Shown piece after piece: positions 44,171 to 57,550 of a stretch of 64,000 nucleotides of DNA. Within the stretch, counting starts at the first letter, position 1. Each line of letters starts with the position of its first letter. Made by a program: the position numbers and the translations under genes. The stretch is from JACKAF01 sp041391485 (GTDB taxonomy: Bacteria; Bdellovibrionota; FAC87; UBA2466; JACKAF01), in contig JAWKNY010000009.1 of NCBI GenBank assembly GCA_041391485.1, positions 47,893-111,892 of the forward strand, in the 5' to 3' direction. The notes beneath the pieces were generated by a model. The model saw only the letters and a program-made list of their open reading frames with translations, was not told the origin of the DNA and did no database searches.

Positions 44171-44483
44171 TTTGGAGGCCGATAACCGAGTTCGGATCCA
44201 AGGGAAGATCAGCCGAAAAATCCCGCTGAAGTACACACCAACTGGATTGCCCATCGCGGAGCTGGTCGTAGCGGCCCCTCAGACTTTTCTAGGAAAAGAT
44301 TCGATGGGTCACTTCGAAGTGCTATTAAGCGGAGACCTCGCAGAAGGCGTGGCGGCTCTTCGAATTGGAAACCGGATAGAGGTTGAAGGCACACTTTGGA
44401 CCCGGTCCTTCAAGGATCGCAAGGGGAACAAAGTTCAAGAAACGAAGATTATAGCTAAGGCAATAATAGGAGATAGAAAATGA
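44154..44483 (+). CDS. Small OB-fold single-strand DNA-binding protein (PriB/SSB-like)
   Basis: A 109-residue OB-fold protein: NRVRIQGKISRKIPLKYTPT, GLPIAELVVAAPQTFLGKDS, LRIGNRIEVEGTLWTRSFKD and GNKVQETKIIAKAI. The position between rpsF and rpsR is that of priB in gamma- and betaproteobacteria and of ssb in Firmicutes. The length fits PriB better; the acidic C-terminal tip of SSB is missing, so it is probably not the cell's main SSB. The start lies within rpsF, the end within rpsR. Confidence 0.82.
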   Translation: MQNATSLEADNRVRIQGKISRKIPLKYTPTGLPIAELVVAAPQTFLGKDSMGHFEVLLSGDLAEGVAALRIGNRIEVEGTLWTRSFKDRKGNKVQETKIIAKAIIGDRK

Positions 44484-44791
44484 GTGAATTCAGAAAAGAC
44501 CGTGGAGATCGTGGAGACCGCGGGGATCGTGACAAAGGTGGTGACGACGGTGGTTCCATTAAGCGTTCGTTTCACCGCGGTCGTGGTTGCCGTTTTTGTG
44601 CCGAACCGGCGCTTAACATTGATTACAAAGATTCGATGATTCTACGTCCGTTCCTTACGGAACGCGCGAAGTTGGTCCCGCGCCGTATTTCGGGCAACTG
44701 TGCAAAGCACCAGCGTGTTTTGACCCTGGCCGTTAAACGCGCTCGCCACTTGGCATTTATTGCTTACACGAGCACGCAGATCAGAATGTAA
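44480..44791 (+). CDS. rpsR: 30S ribosomal protein S18 with Asp/Arg/Gly-rich N-terminus
   Basis: Ribosomal protein binding S6 and 16S rRNA. The conserved core starts RSFHRGRGCRFCAEPALNID and includes ILRPFLTERAKLVPRRISGN and CAKHQRVLTLAVKRARHLAF. The Cys pair plus later C-x2-H make this the zinc-binding form of S18. The N-terminal 26 residues carry tandem DRG units (KDRGDRGDRGDRDKGGDDGG), longer than usual. The stop overlaps the next ATG (TAATG). Confidence 0.94.
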   Translation: MSEFRKDRGDRGDRGDRDKGGDDGGSIKRSFHRGRGCRFCAEPALNIDYKDSMILRPFLTERAKLVPRRISGNCAKHQRVLTLAVKRARHLAFIAYTSTQIRM

Positions 44792-45738
44792 TGCGAGTCT
44801 TAAACGACAACCAAACTCCGAAGGAGCGGGAAAAGACACCGCTCGACTTCATGACGGTGCTTATTCACACCGTCTACGCGGCACTCAGCTTTGGCTGCGC
44901 CGGAAGTGCTTTTACGGTCTTCCTGGTGCCTCTGCCGATGATAGCGAATCACTTGCGACTGGATGAGCCGTGGCCGAAAATCACGGCTATCTTTGGCGCG
45001 GTAGTAGCCTTGCTTTTCTTTGGGATGCCGCCCGAAGTGGTTTCACTCATTTTCGTGTTGGGCTTGGTTGTTGGAGAAGGCGTAAAGACGCGACAGACCT
45101 TTTGGAAATTGGCTCTAAGAGCCTTGGCCATCTGTGTATTCGTGCTCTTTGCTGCAACGGCGTGGAACGCGCAGCTTCGAGGGCTCAATGTCCCTCAGTA
45201 TTGGAACTCACTCGTGGAGCGCCTCCTTAGCGGTTACGCCGAGATGGAAGTGCTCAAAGACATGGTGAACCCGAAGCTGTTGCACGACACGCTTCTTTAC
45301 GAAGGCCCCTTTCTTCTTTTGGCGGGAATCCTGCTTTGCATCTGGATTTCTGTGGGCTTCGCCGCGCATCTGGGATGGTTCCCGGAAAAGCACCCGCTGC
45401 ACGCCACACAGCTTCGAAAACTTCGTCTCCCAGTCTGGGTGCCGGTGGTGTTCGCTGTGTTGTTTGCTGCACGCTTTGTCCCCGAGGCGCCGCTGAAGTT
45501 TTACCTGGAAGGCATGTTTATGGCGTGGAGCAGCGTCATTCTCGTGCAGGGCTGCGTTTATCTCTCCGCGCTCCTGGTGCGCAAGCGCCTTGGACGTGGG
45601 CTTAAGCTTTTCATCTATGCATTCTCACTGACGTTTGGCTCCTACGCTTTGGTGGCGCTAGGAGTCTTTGGAAACTGGTTTTTGAACAAGACAAATACAA
45701 GAAGATCTTTGGAGGTAGCACATGAAAGTCATTCTTAG
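44791..45738 (+). CDS. DUF2232 (YybS-like) membrane protein
   Basis: A 315-residue polytopic protein of about eight spans, e.g. LIHTVYAALSFGCAGSAFTV, VVALLFFGMPPEVVSLIFVL, FLLLAGILLCIWISVGFAAH and LKLFIYAFSLTFGSYALVAL. Genes of this family are regularly found between rpsR and rplI, as here; in Bacillus the similar gene is yybS. Function not established. The start overlaps the rpsR stop by one base and the end overlaps rplI by 17. Confidence 0.82.
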   Translation: MRVLNDNQTPKEREKTPLDFMTVLIHTVYAALSFGCAGSAFTVFLVPLPMIANHLRLDEPWPKITAIFGAVVALLFFGMPPEVVSLIFVLGLVVGEGVKTRQTFWKLALRALAICVFVLFAATAWNAQLRGLNVPQYWNSLVERLLSGYAEMEVLKDMVNPKLLHDTLLYEGPFLLLAGILLCIWISVGFAAHLGWFPEKHPLHATQLRKLRLPVWVPVVFAVLFAARFVPEAPLKFYLEGMFMAWSSVILVQGCVYLSALLVRKRLGRGLKLFIYAFSLTFGSYALVALGVFGNWFLNKTNTRRSLEVAHESHS

Positions 45739-46171
45739 GGAAAATGTCGAGCATCTCGGCGCGGCCGGTTCGGTCGTCAATGTGAAGCCGGGATACGCCC
45801 GCAACTATCTTATTCCGCGTAATTTCGCGGTGCCCGCAACGAAAAACTCGCTGGCGGCCTTTGAGCACGAAAAGCGCTTGATGGATGTCCGACACGCGAA
45901 GCTTCGCAAGGAAGCCGAAACCCTCAAGGAAAAGCTGGAAAAGACCTCCTGCTCGATCTCCAAAAAGGTCGGCGAACAGGACAAGCTCTTTGGCTCGGTG
46001 ACGGCGCAGGATATCGAACAGGCGTTCAAGGCGGAAGGCCTCAACGTGGACAAAAAAGACATCATGCTGGAAGAGCCCATCAAAGCTTTGGGTGTTTACA
46101 CGGTCCCCATCCGCATCGTGGACGACGTCGTCGCCAACACGAAGGTGTGGGTAGTACGCGAAGAGGGCTAA
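45722..46171 (+). CDS. rplI: 50S ribosomal protein L9
   Basis: Large-subunit protein that binds 23S rRNA. The 149-residue chain begins KVILRENVEHLGAAGSVVNV, with KPGYARNYLIPRNFAVPATK (L9 signature), a charged connecting helix (RKEAETLKEKLEKTSCSISK) and C-terminal domain GVYTVPIRIVDDVVANTKVW. GGAGGT lies shortly before ATG 45722. Last gene of the operon, followed by a terminator. Confidence 0.96.
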   Translation: MKVILRENVEHLGAAGSVVNVKPGYARNYLIPRNFAVPATKNSLAAFEHEKRLMDVRHAKLRKEAETLKEKLEKTSCSISKKVGEQDKLFGSVTAQDIEQAFKAEGLNVDKKDIMLEEPIKALGVYTVPIRIVDDVVANTKVWVVREEG

Positions 46172-46176
46172 GGCCC

Positions 46177-46202
46177 TCGCCTCTTCCTGAGGTGGCTTTT
46201 TT
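46177..46202 (+). terminator. Rho-independent terminator after rplI
   Basis: CGCCTC and GAGGTG form a stem around TTCCT, followed by GGC and six T (46197-46202). It ends the rpsF-rplI operon 6-31 bases after the rplI stop and faces the convergent gene ending at 46214. Confidence 0.7.
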
Positions 46203-46213
46203 GCTAGCCGTTG

Positions 46214-46837
46214 CTAGTTGATGTGCATCTTAATCGAGTTGGAAATGGCCTGGATCTCTTTCAGGCCTTCCAAACTCGATGAGATTTCGTAAACCAACAG
46301 CTGGCCTTGTGCGAGATGGAGTTCTATCTCCACCTTGTAGGTTTGGGTTTTATCATCGAAGCTATCGCGCTTTAGTCCCTGCAAGCCGGCGATGCTTACC
46401 ACTGTCCATAGACCCTTTTTCAATCCATTCACCAGGAATTCTCCCAGCGTCGGAATGTGATCGTTGTACATGGTTCCTAGGTTGATGGTCGCTTTGGCTT
46501 TTCCCTGTGCTAGATAGCCGGTGGCCCAGGTGTTCTCGCCTTTAATGACGTAGTCGAAGTCTTCGTAGAATTTTATCGAGTGTGCACCCTTGGCGTTTAC
46601 GACCTCAATGATGTCCCGGCCGTTTCCGATCTCAAAACCACCAGTGTCCAAGCCACCGCGCCCATTGCCGATTTCAAAACCGCCGTTGTCTTGAGGCTCG
46701 TCGGCTTTTTCCGCACGAGCAAGACCTGCCTTGAGGTCGTTTTTCTGCGAAAAGCTCGCCTGTGCGTTTGCCGAAAGAAGCAAAGCCAAGAGGGGTACAA
46801 AAACAGCAAGTCGTTTCTTATTGTTTAGTTGGTTCAT
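46214..46837 (-). CDS. Exported protein with two GGFEIGNGR repeats
   Basis: A 207-residue secreted protein of unknown function. The signal peptide is KRLAVFVPLLALLLSANAQA, cleaved after AQA. The mature N-terminus is disordered and carries GGFEIGNGR at about residues 52-60 and again at 66-74. The rest is beta-rich with alternating polar/apolar pattern (IKFYEDFDYVIKGENTWATG, YKVEIELHLAQGQLLVYEIS). ATG 46837 lies within the 3' end of the TIGR02147 gene (20-base overlap), so the two are translationally linked. Candidate surface or periplasmic effector controlled by that neighbour. Confidence 0.7.
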   Translation of the reverse strand: MNQLNNKKRLAVFVPLLALLLSANAQASFSQKNDLKAGLARAEKADEPQDNGGFEIGNGRGGLDTGGFEIGNGRDIIEVVNAKGAHSIKFYEDFDYVIKGENTWATGYLAQGKAKATINLGTMYNDHIPTLGEFLVNGLKKGLWTVVSIAGLQGLKRDSFDDKTQTYKVEIELHLAQGQLLVYEISSSLEGLKEIQAISNSIKMHIN

Positions 46838-47738
46838 TTGCTTCTCCCTTTGCCGAAACCGGAAACATATAGAGTCCAATGAAGTATACCTCGTTGCCGT
46901 CAGGATCTGTTCCGTACTTTCGGTTGAGTTTTTTTCGGAATTCTTTGATCTCTTCCTTCACCTCTTTGACCCGGTGATTGGGGACAGAGAGGACTAAGCC
47001 CGAAAGTTCCCGCTTGTCTAATGGAACTGAGAATATCGAATTGATGGCCTTTCGCAAGTAGGTGCGGTGAAGGCTGCGAATAAGGTGTGACGGCAGCTCA
47101 TCCGTGCTGGTCAGCAAAGGTTCGCGCTGGACCAATCGCCCTTCTTTGCGCTCCACCAGCTGGAGGCGAATGAGTATCTCTAAACTTTGTTTCGCCTGGG
47201 CTTCGCTGATCTTGTTTCCCAGGCGTTTGGCGATCCAGGCCGAGTCTTCTTTAAAACCTTTTGTGGCGACTAGTTCGCGGATGGCGGCGTGGTGCCAGTC
47301 CAGAATAAATTTTATCTTGTCGGCTTTTAAGGGAACCGGAGCTTTTTGCTTTTCCTGGTACTTCAGGAGCTGCCTAAGGTGCGCTTCCTTGCTGTCCGGA
47401 TCTGAAATCTCCTGGTACATCACCAGCTCGCGGAAGTATTTTTCCTCGTCGATGTCCAGACCCAGGCCACGGGTGAATTGATAAAGTGTGCGATCGGTAA
47501 TTCGACGCTTGCCGTCGACCACCAGTTTCAAGTAGTTAGGGGAGCCTAGTCGAGCTTTGCGCGCAAAAAGCCGGTAACTATAAGAGGGGTTTTTCCTCTT
47601 ATGGAAAGAATAGAAATCCTGTAGATACTCTCGGTAATCGAAGTAATCAAACAGGTTTGGTGCCTGCTTCTCTAATATAATGACCCCCACTCCACTTCGG
47701 CTAGGCGCAGCTAGCCTCTCTCGATTGGTTTTTATCAT
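46818..47738 (-). CDS. TIGR02147 family protein
   Basis: Family known mainly from Fibrobacter and Bdellovibrio, of unproven function but with a winged-helix-like part that suggests transcription control. Matches begin PNLFDYFDYREYLQDFYSFH, then YSYRLFARKARLGSPNYLKL and VVDGKRRITDRTLYQFTRGL. The middle has FILDWHHAAIRELVATKGFK and IAKRLGNKISEAQAKQSLEI (the possible winged helix), and LIRLQLVERKEGRLVQREPL follows. I set ATG 47738; an in-frame GTG nearer the conserved start is possible. Co-transcribed with the exported repeat protein. Confidence 0.83.
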   Translation of the reverse strand: MIKTNRERLAAPSRSGVGVIILEKQAPNLFDYFDYREYLQDFYSFHKRKNPSYSYRLFARKARLGSPNYLKLVVDGKRRITDRTLYQFTRGLGLDIDEEKYFRELVMYQEISDPDSKEAHLRQLLKYQEKQKAPVPLKADKIKFILDWHHAAIRELVATKGFKEDSAWIAKRLGNKISEAQAKQSLEILIRLQLVERKEGRLVQREPLLTSTDELPSHLIRSLHRTYLRKAINSIFSVPLDKRELSGLVLSVPNHRVKEVKEEIKEFRKKLNRKYGTDPDGNEVYFIGLYMFPVSAKGEANEPTKQ

Positions 47739-47839
47739 GGAGATCCCGGCAAATTCAAATACCGCAATTTGACTCGTTGCAGCATCTGGCGCGGGAGAAG
47801 GGGTGGGCCACACCTAAGTATTCGATAACCTTGCAAGAA

Positions 47840-47860
47840 ATTGTCCCACTTTGAGACAAT
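47840..47860. promoter_or_regulatory. 21-bp inverted repeat upstream of the TIGR02147 gene
   Basis: ATTGTCCCA (47840-47848) and TGAGACAAT (47852-47860) are inverted repeats with one mismatch in nine, separated by CTT. It lies about 100 bases before the TIGR02147 start and 60 bases after the 5'-nucleotidase stop. It could be an operator, possibly for the TIGR02147 protein itself, or an AT-rich terminator hairpin. On the minus strand the T run after it is poor, which weakens the terminator reading. Confidence 0.45.
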
Positions 47861-47921
47861 CTTTTTTTGTTTCCGGGCCTTAGAGACACCGGAAGATCTC
47901 GGTTTTTTCAAAAAAAGGTGA

Positions 47922-49526
47922 CTAGGACCTACTGCCGGCGCCTTTTTTTCCCCCGGAGAGGTGCTTCTCCGCGCTGATGCGGATGCGCTTTTCCACCTTG
48001 GGGTCCACCTCTTTTTTGGCTTTCAGGTAATCCATGAACAAGCGTTCCACCGGTATGGCGGTGTCCTTCTTGTCCGTTAGCTGGGTCAGGATCTCAAAGT
48101 GATCGCCCCCTGCTAGAATGAAATTGTTGGTGGCTAGCGAGTATTTTTTCGATGGCACAACGACTTTATTCCCTACCTTCAGGTCCGTCACCCGATCGCC
48201 TACCGCTTCGAAGCTAAGGCCGGACACCTGCAAAAAGCTTCCAGTGAGGTGGCGGTTCTTCAAGCCGGATTCGAGCGCGTTCTTAAGCTGCTTTCCGGTG
48301 ATCGTGGCCGTTACAACCGTATTGCTGAACGGAAGCACCGGTAGACGTCGCGGACCTTGATGTTTCCTGCTTCAATACTGTTACGAATTCCGCCACCGTT
48401 GTAGAGGGCAATTTCGGTCTGGGTGGTTTCTCTCAAGGCATCGGTCAAAAGATTGCCGAGGTTGGTTTTCCCATTTCGAACATTCTGTCTTTCGCCATCC
48501 AGTTTGGAGACTGCAGTGGCTACGGTTTCTTCCAGTGAGGCTGGATCGCGTTGCTTGTACTCGTCCATTAGCTTCGCACTCACTGTCTTCGCCCTTCTCC
48601 GGCAGAACCGGGATGACAGATGCCGACGAGTTCACGATGCGGCCGCTATCGGTATCGAAAAGCAAATCAACTCGTCCCACGTGATCTCCGTGAGCGCCCG
48701 CCTGCGCGATGAGGGTGTTCCCACCTTCAGTCCTTTTTTCAAGAAGCACGTCGGTGTGTCCGCCCACAATGACCTGAATTTCCGGGACAGCAGCGGCGAG
48801 CTTGCGATCGTCGATGAATTTGTCGAGTAGGGAGTTGGCTTTTTTATCGATAAGGCCAATGTGCGTGAGGGCGACGATGATCTGCGCGCCTTCCGCCTTC
48901 ATCTGAGGGATGTGTTTCGGCAGCCGTGATGGGATCTTCGACAACTAGGTCCTTGATGAGTTCGGGGTGACCAAAACCTTCAGATCCTGTTGTAAGTCCT
49001 AGAATTCTACTTTTACACCACGATCGACAATCACATAGGGACGGGTGAGGTAGCTCCCGTCTTTGGTCAGCACGCTGGCGCTGATGAAGGGGAAACTTCG
49101 CCCACCCCTGCTGCTTGGTGATCTTTTCCACACCTTTGTCGAACTCGTGATTCCCGAGCACCATGGCGTCGTAGCCAATGCGGTTCATCGCCATGATGTC
49201 AGGCTCGCCGTCGAGCAAGTCGGATTCGGGAACGCCGGTATTCACGTCGCCGGCCGATAAAACAAAGGTGAATCCCCCTGCGCTATCGACCTCGCGCCAA
49301 ACGTCATCGACCACTTGGTTTTGAGCGGCGAAGCCTCCGCGCACCACACCGTCACGATCCTTGTGCGACCAGGCGTGACCATGCGTATCGTTGGTATGCA
49401 AAAAGTAATCGGCAGCGGGTTGCCAAGCGCACGTTGAGGATGGTTCCCATGGGCCGGTTGCTCGCGCAGCCGCCCGTGAGCAATACAAATACGGAAACGA
49501 CGGATCCAGGTAAAACGACTCTTCAT
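47922..49526 (-). pseudogene. 5'-nucleotidase/UshA family lipoprotein, broken by about seven frameshifts
   Basis: Periplasmic nucleotide hydrolase family (metallophosphatase plus 5'-nucleotidase C-domain). ATG 49526 begins MKSRFTWIR; in the next frame a lipobox SVFVLLTGGCAS appears. Metal motifs are DYFLHTNDTHGHAWSH, FVLSAGDVNTG, YDAMVLGNHEFDKGVEK, IIVALTHIGL and IVGGHTDVLL. The C-domain has TEIALYNGGGIRNSIEAG, VLPFSNTVVTATITG and YSLATNNFILAGGDHFEIL. Frame changes near 49505, 49430, 49100, 49013, 48925, 48587 and 48340. Every motif survives, so dense sequence error is as likely as decay. Confidence 0.88.
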
Positions 49527-49545
49527 CCGCGACTCCAATCTTCGC

Positions 49546-50556
49546 TTAGGCCAATGTATTTTCGAACTGTTTGCAGTTTTCAAGCGCCCGATCCAAGTTG
49601 AAAGCCTCTGCCTCCGTACCTTCCACTCGGATTTGGGAACCCACGTAGAATAGATCCGGCAATATCTCAATAGAGGGCGTTTGGGCTTGCTGCTCCCCCG
49701 AGATATTGGGCAGGTAGACTATGCGTTCCTTAACAACTTTCTCTTGTAGTGTCGTAAATTCTTTATAAATTTCCCGCTTCAGCGCGCGCACGCATTTGGC
49801 GACTTCTTCGCGATCTTCCACGATCTCTGGCGGGAGAAACAGCAGCCAATGCATGCGGGCATTTTTCCCCTCAAGGCGTTGCAAGTTCCCTAAGGTTCTA
49901 AATACGTGATCCTTAAATCGGAAAGAAAGCGCGACGGTATTTTTCACCGGGCAAATGGCGGTGAGTTCGTCAGCGGTGGATTGGATCTCCAGGTCGAGGT
50001 TTATCCCACCGAACTCCTCATCGCCTGTCTGCTTGAAAATCTTGGCGAGTGCTTTCTTCTCACCCTTCCACAAGGTGGCTAGCAAAGGTAGCGGGCAACA
50101 CCAGACAATCTTTTCGTACTCAAACTCCAGGCCTTCTTGGCAGATAACCTTTTTGCTCTGGGGCAGGATCTGCACGACGGTTGCGTTCAGTTTGAAAGCT
50201 TCTGCGACCTGCTGGCGCAAGGCTTCAGCCACCGATTCAAGTTCCTGCTCAAGATTGTAGAAAGGAGCGTGCAGATAAAACTGCTCCGCCTCGGAGTAGC
50301 TGAGACTTAGGGCCCGCCAGTCGCCTTTGTGGCGCTCCATGGGGGCTTCAGTGACCTCGGTCCAGCTCAGATCCGGCAGGTGCTCGGCCAGTACTTTGAC
50401 CGAGCCCTCCTTATATAGTCGGTGGTGGCCGACAAGAGCCCGACCCCCAAGGGTGTCAGACCGTTCCAGGCCGATAAATTCAATTCCGCGAGCTTTGAGG
50501 GAATGGGCGGCAATCAGCCCCGAGAGCCCACCCCCAATAACGATGTATGGTGGCAT
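49546..50556 (-). CDS. FAD-dependent oxidoreductase (amine oxidase-like)
   Basis: A 336-residue flavoprotein: dinucleotide motif YIVIGGGLSGLIAAHSLKAR, then GIEFIGLERSDTLGGRALVG (GG doublet), and a C-terminal FAD motif region IEILPDLFYVGSQIRVEGTE. The middle (VQILPQSKKVICQEGLEFEY, IVWCCPLPLLATLW) resembles the substrate domain of protoporphyrinogen oxidase or amine oxidase proteins, but I cannot name a substrate. No signal peptide. It follows DUF2254 by 12 bases on the same strand. Confidence 0.8.
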   Translation of the reverse strand: MPPYIVIGGGLSGLIAAHSLKARGIEFIGLERSDTLGGRALVGHHRLYKEGSVKVLAEHLPDLSWTEVTEAPMERHKGDWRALSLSYSEAEQFYLHAPFYNLEQELESVAEALRQQVAEAFKLNATVVQILPQSKKVICQEGLEFEYEKIVWCCPLPLLATLWKGEKKALAKIFKQTGDEEFGGINLDLEIQSTADELTAICPVKNTVALSFRFKDHVFRTLGNLQRLEGKNARMHWLLFLPPEIVEDREEVAKCVRALKREIYKEFTTLQEKVVKERIVYLPNISGEQQAQTPSIEILPDLFYVGSQIRVEGTEAEAFNLDRALENCKQFENTLA

Positions 50557-50568
50557 AAGGGGCTCAAT

Positions 50569-51885
50569 TTATCCCAAAAATCTCTTTTGGGCGAGTATCC
50601 GTTCGTACCGATCCCGAATCGCCTGGGTGTCCGCAGTGCAGTGCTGACTCAGGTCTTCCACGACCATTTCCGCGTGCTGTAGAATGGCGTCCCTCGCGGG
50701 ATCCTCGCAGCCCTTTTTTAGTAAACGTTCCAGTACTTCCAAAACGCGGATGCTCACGGCCACACTTCCCTGGCCATATTGACGGATTTGGTTGAAGGCG
50801 GCGTCAATCAGGCCGGCCAGCGTGAAAGTCCTGAGAATGACGCGCAGGTTTTCGTCCTTATCATGAAGGTACTTGGGTTGGGGGCTCAGGGTGGCCGCCA
50901 TGCAAAGGTAAGCGCCCAGATAATCCAAGCAGTTCATAGCGGTAAAAGGGTCGTTCACCCCAGGTGACAGCGCCCGTACCGCCACCTCGACCAGTTCGTT
51001 GATCCCACATTCCGCATCCTGCACGGTGGTCCGGCGATGCCCTGTGGAGAGGGCGGACTGGAGGTGTTTGATCGTTTTTTTGGGCAGCTCCGCTTTGCCG
51101 TAGACACTAAACAAAGTATCGCCCCGGATATGGAAGTCTCCGGGCCGTTTTAGAACTTCGATCACTGTCTGCGATTGGGTAGCGGCTTCCAGCACGGTTT
51201 CGTAATCCATCCCCTGAATGTAGCCCTCTGAATGGGCGCTGATATGCAGGTGGGCCGTGCCCAAGCCGTCCGCAATAGATCCCAATCTTTTTTGCAGGTC
51301 GCGGGTTTCTTCACCTTTTTTCTTTTCCGGAAAGGTTGCCGATAGACTGGCGCCGAGATCGCGGCAAACCATGGCGATAACGGCCGGGGCCTGAATGATG
51401 TACGCCACATGATGAACGAAAAAGATCAGCAAGCCCATACTCAGCACCGCGAGCACAAGCGCGAGTAACACCGCGACAACAGGAACCGGAAGGCTGGTTT
51501 TGACCGATCTCAAAACCAGGATGCTGTAGAGGGCGGTGCTAAGCAGGCAGCCGATGGAAACTTGCGTGGCCCTGTCGCGTTGGTAAGCACGCAGGAGGCG
51601 GGAGCCGAACTGTTGCGAGGAGACCGAAAGCGTGACGACGGTGATCGAGAACACGGTCCCCGCCACGGTCACCAACGCCCCCGAAATGGTGGAGAGGATG
51701 AGGCGCGCCTGATCGTGGGAAACGTTAAACCACCGCCTCAGCAAGTCGCCCTTCTCCCAGTCTAGCTCTAGATTTAGGCGGGGAATGAAGATCCCCAGGC
51801 ATACCGCGAAGAAACCCATACAGGCCGGGGTAAACCATAGGCTCGTGCGGATTCGGTCCAATAGCTGTTGAATCCAGGCTTTCAC
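50569..51885 (-). CDS. DUF2254 domain membrane protein
   Basis: A 438-residue protein with four N-terminal membrane helices (FTPACMGFFAVCLGIF, LSTISGALVTVAGTVFSITV, TQVSIGCLLSTALYSILVLR, VVAVLLALVLAVLSMGLLIF) and a soluble C-terminal half. Family signatures are SVSSQQFGSRLLRAYQRDRA and VRALSPGVNDPFTAMNCLDY. GTG 51885 is chosen because GGAGGA lies 4 bases before it. Function unknown. Confidence 0.87.
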   Translation of the reverse strand: MKAWIQQLLDRIRTSLWFTPACMGFFAVCLGIFIPRLNLELDWEKGDLLRRWFNVSHDQARLILSTISGALVTVAGTVFSITVVTLSVSSQQFGSRLLRAYQRDRATQVSIGCLLSTALYSILVLRSVKTSLPVPVVAVLLALVLAVLSMGLLIFFVHHVAYIIQAPAVIAMVCRDLGASLSATFPEKKKGEETRDLQKRLGSIADGLGTAHLHISAHSEGYIQGMDYETVLEAATQSQTVIEVLKRPGDFHIRGDTLFSVYGKAELPKKTIKHLQSALSTGHRRTTVQDAECGINELVEVAVRALSPGVNDPFTAMNCLDYLGAYLCMAATLSPQPKYLHDKDENLRVILRTFTLAGLIDAAFNQIRQYGQGSVAVSIRVLEVLERLLKKGCEDPARDAILQHAEMVVEDLSQHCTADTQAIRDRYERILAQKRFLG

Positions 51886-52056
51886 GCTCTCCTCCGGCGG
51901 CCACCGTAGCACCTTTCCTGGTTCACGTCTAAGTCACCTGGGCCGTTAAAAAACGCAGACTTCCCGCAGGCCTACAGCTCGAAATGCAGGCTGGGAGCGA
52001 TAAAGCGGGAGACCGGTAAAAAAGCAAAAAAATGGAATAATTCTTTGTTATTGCTG

Positions 52057-52085
52057 TTGACACCGTAGGCAAGAGCCTGCATAAA
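52057..52085 (+). promoter_or_regulatory. rRNA operon promoter
   Basis: TTGACA (52057-52062), a 17-base spacer and CATAAA (52080-52085). An A/T-rich stretch (about 52018-52050) upstream looks like an UP element. The 355-base region 51886-52240 holds only this promoter and the rrn leader. Confidence 0.72.
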
Positions 52086-52101
52086 CAATCCTTCGTGATT
52101 C

Positions 52102-52232
52102 GGTCTTTGAAAACTAAATAGCAGAAAAAATCACAGCCTAACGGGCCCTGATCTATTTTTGAGCAGAAGTCCTTGCGAATTTCTGCTCGGATCAGAACTT
52201 TAAGTTAGAAATCAAAGGCTTGCCTTTGGTTT
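52102..52232 (+). promoter_or_regulatory. rrn leader: boxA-like site and pre-16S processing sequences
   Basis: GGTCTTTGA at 52102-52110 resembles boxA antitermination sites and recurs as GGTCTTTTGA at 53921 and GGTCTTTGAC at 54141. Bases 52111-52125 (AAACTAAATAGCAGA) are perfectly complementary to 53889-53903 in the spacer, forming the long stem that brackets 16S for RNase III. A local hairpin AAATCAAAGGC/GCCTTTGGTTT lies at about 52209-52232. Confidence 0.65.
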
Positions 52233-52240
52233 CACAAATT

Positions 52241-53803
<1,563 letters not shown>

Positions 53804-53888
53804 TAGTTTTTAGGAACTTAGTTTCTACAAACGAAACTGAGGTCAATCCCGTCAGGTGAGTTTGTTTCACAAATTCTAGTGAGAAGTA

Positions 53889-53903
53889 TCTGCTATTTAG
53901 TTT
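53889..53903 (+). other. Spacer half of the pre-16S processing stem
   Basis: TCTGCTATTTAGTTT pairs with leader bases 52111-52125 without mismatch, so the two flank the whole 16S gene as an RNase III substrate. Confidence 0.65.
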
Positions 53904-53975
53904 CCAGGGACCGAGTCCTCGGTCTTTTGATAATCCGCGCAGGGTTCGTAGAATTGAACGACCCGCTTAAATCCG

Positions 53976-54052
<77 letters not shown>

Positions 54053-54147
54053 TCTTTACTCCCTTTGTTTGCATTCCTTTTTTAGGAGTTTAAACAAAGG
54101 CAGTATCGAGAGAGCGAATGCGCTCGGTAGTTTTGCCGACGGTCTTT

Positions 54148-54170
54148 GACAATTGCATAGGGTAAATGTC
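54148..54170 (+). other. 5' half of the pre-23S processing stem
   Basis: The bases around GCATAGGGTAAATG pair with CATTTATCCTATGC in 57240-57263 downstream of 23S, flanked by further GACAA/TTGTC pairing, about 20 pairs with a few bulges. It brackets the 23S gene as an RNase III substrate. A local hairpin (CCAATT/AATTGG) follows. Confidence 0.65.
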
Positions 54171-54220
54171 CAATTTTTTAATTGGTAAAAATATTCTCTC
54201 AGAGAAATGAATAAGTACAT

Positions 54221-57209
<2,989 letters not shown>

Positions 57210-57395
57210 ATTTATATTTATCCAATCTCTTGAATGTTTGACGCATTTATCCTATGCATTGTCTTTGTTTTTAGAAACTGTGAGCTATCTAACAGTAGGT
57301 ACCCTGTTTTTTGGCACACATGATGTAGAACGACATCAAAGATACTTAACAAGTGCGCCAAACAGGAACCGGATACCCGCAAGATTTTACAGTTT

Positions 57396-57511
<116 letters not shown>

Positions 57512-57519
57512 TTATAATA

Positions 57520-57550
57520 GCCCGGGTCTTTATAAGGCCCGGGCTTTTTT
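57520..57550 (+). terminator. Rho-independent terminator of the rrn operon
   Basis: GCCCGGG and CCCGGGC form a seven-pair GC stem around TCTTTATAAGG, followed by six T. Its T run reaches the stop codon of the convergent methyltransferase gene (57549), so it may serve both directions. Confidence 0.85.
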
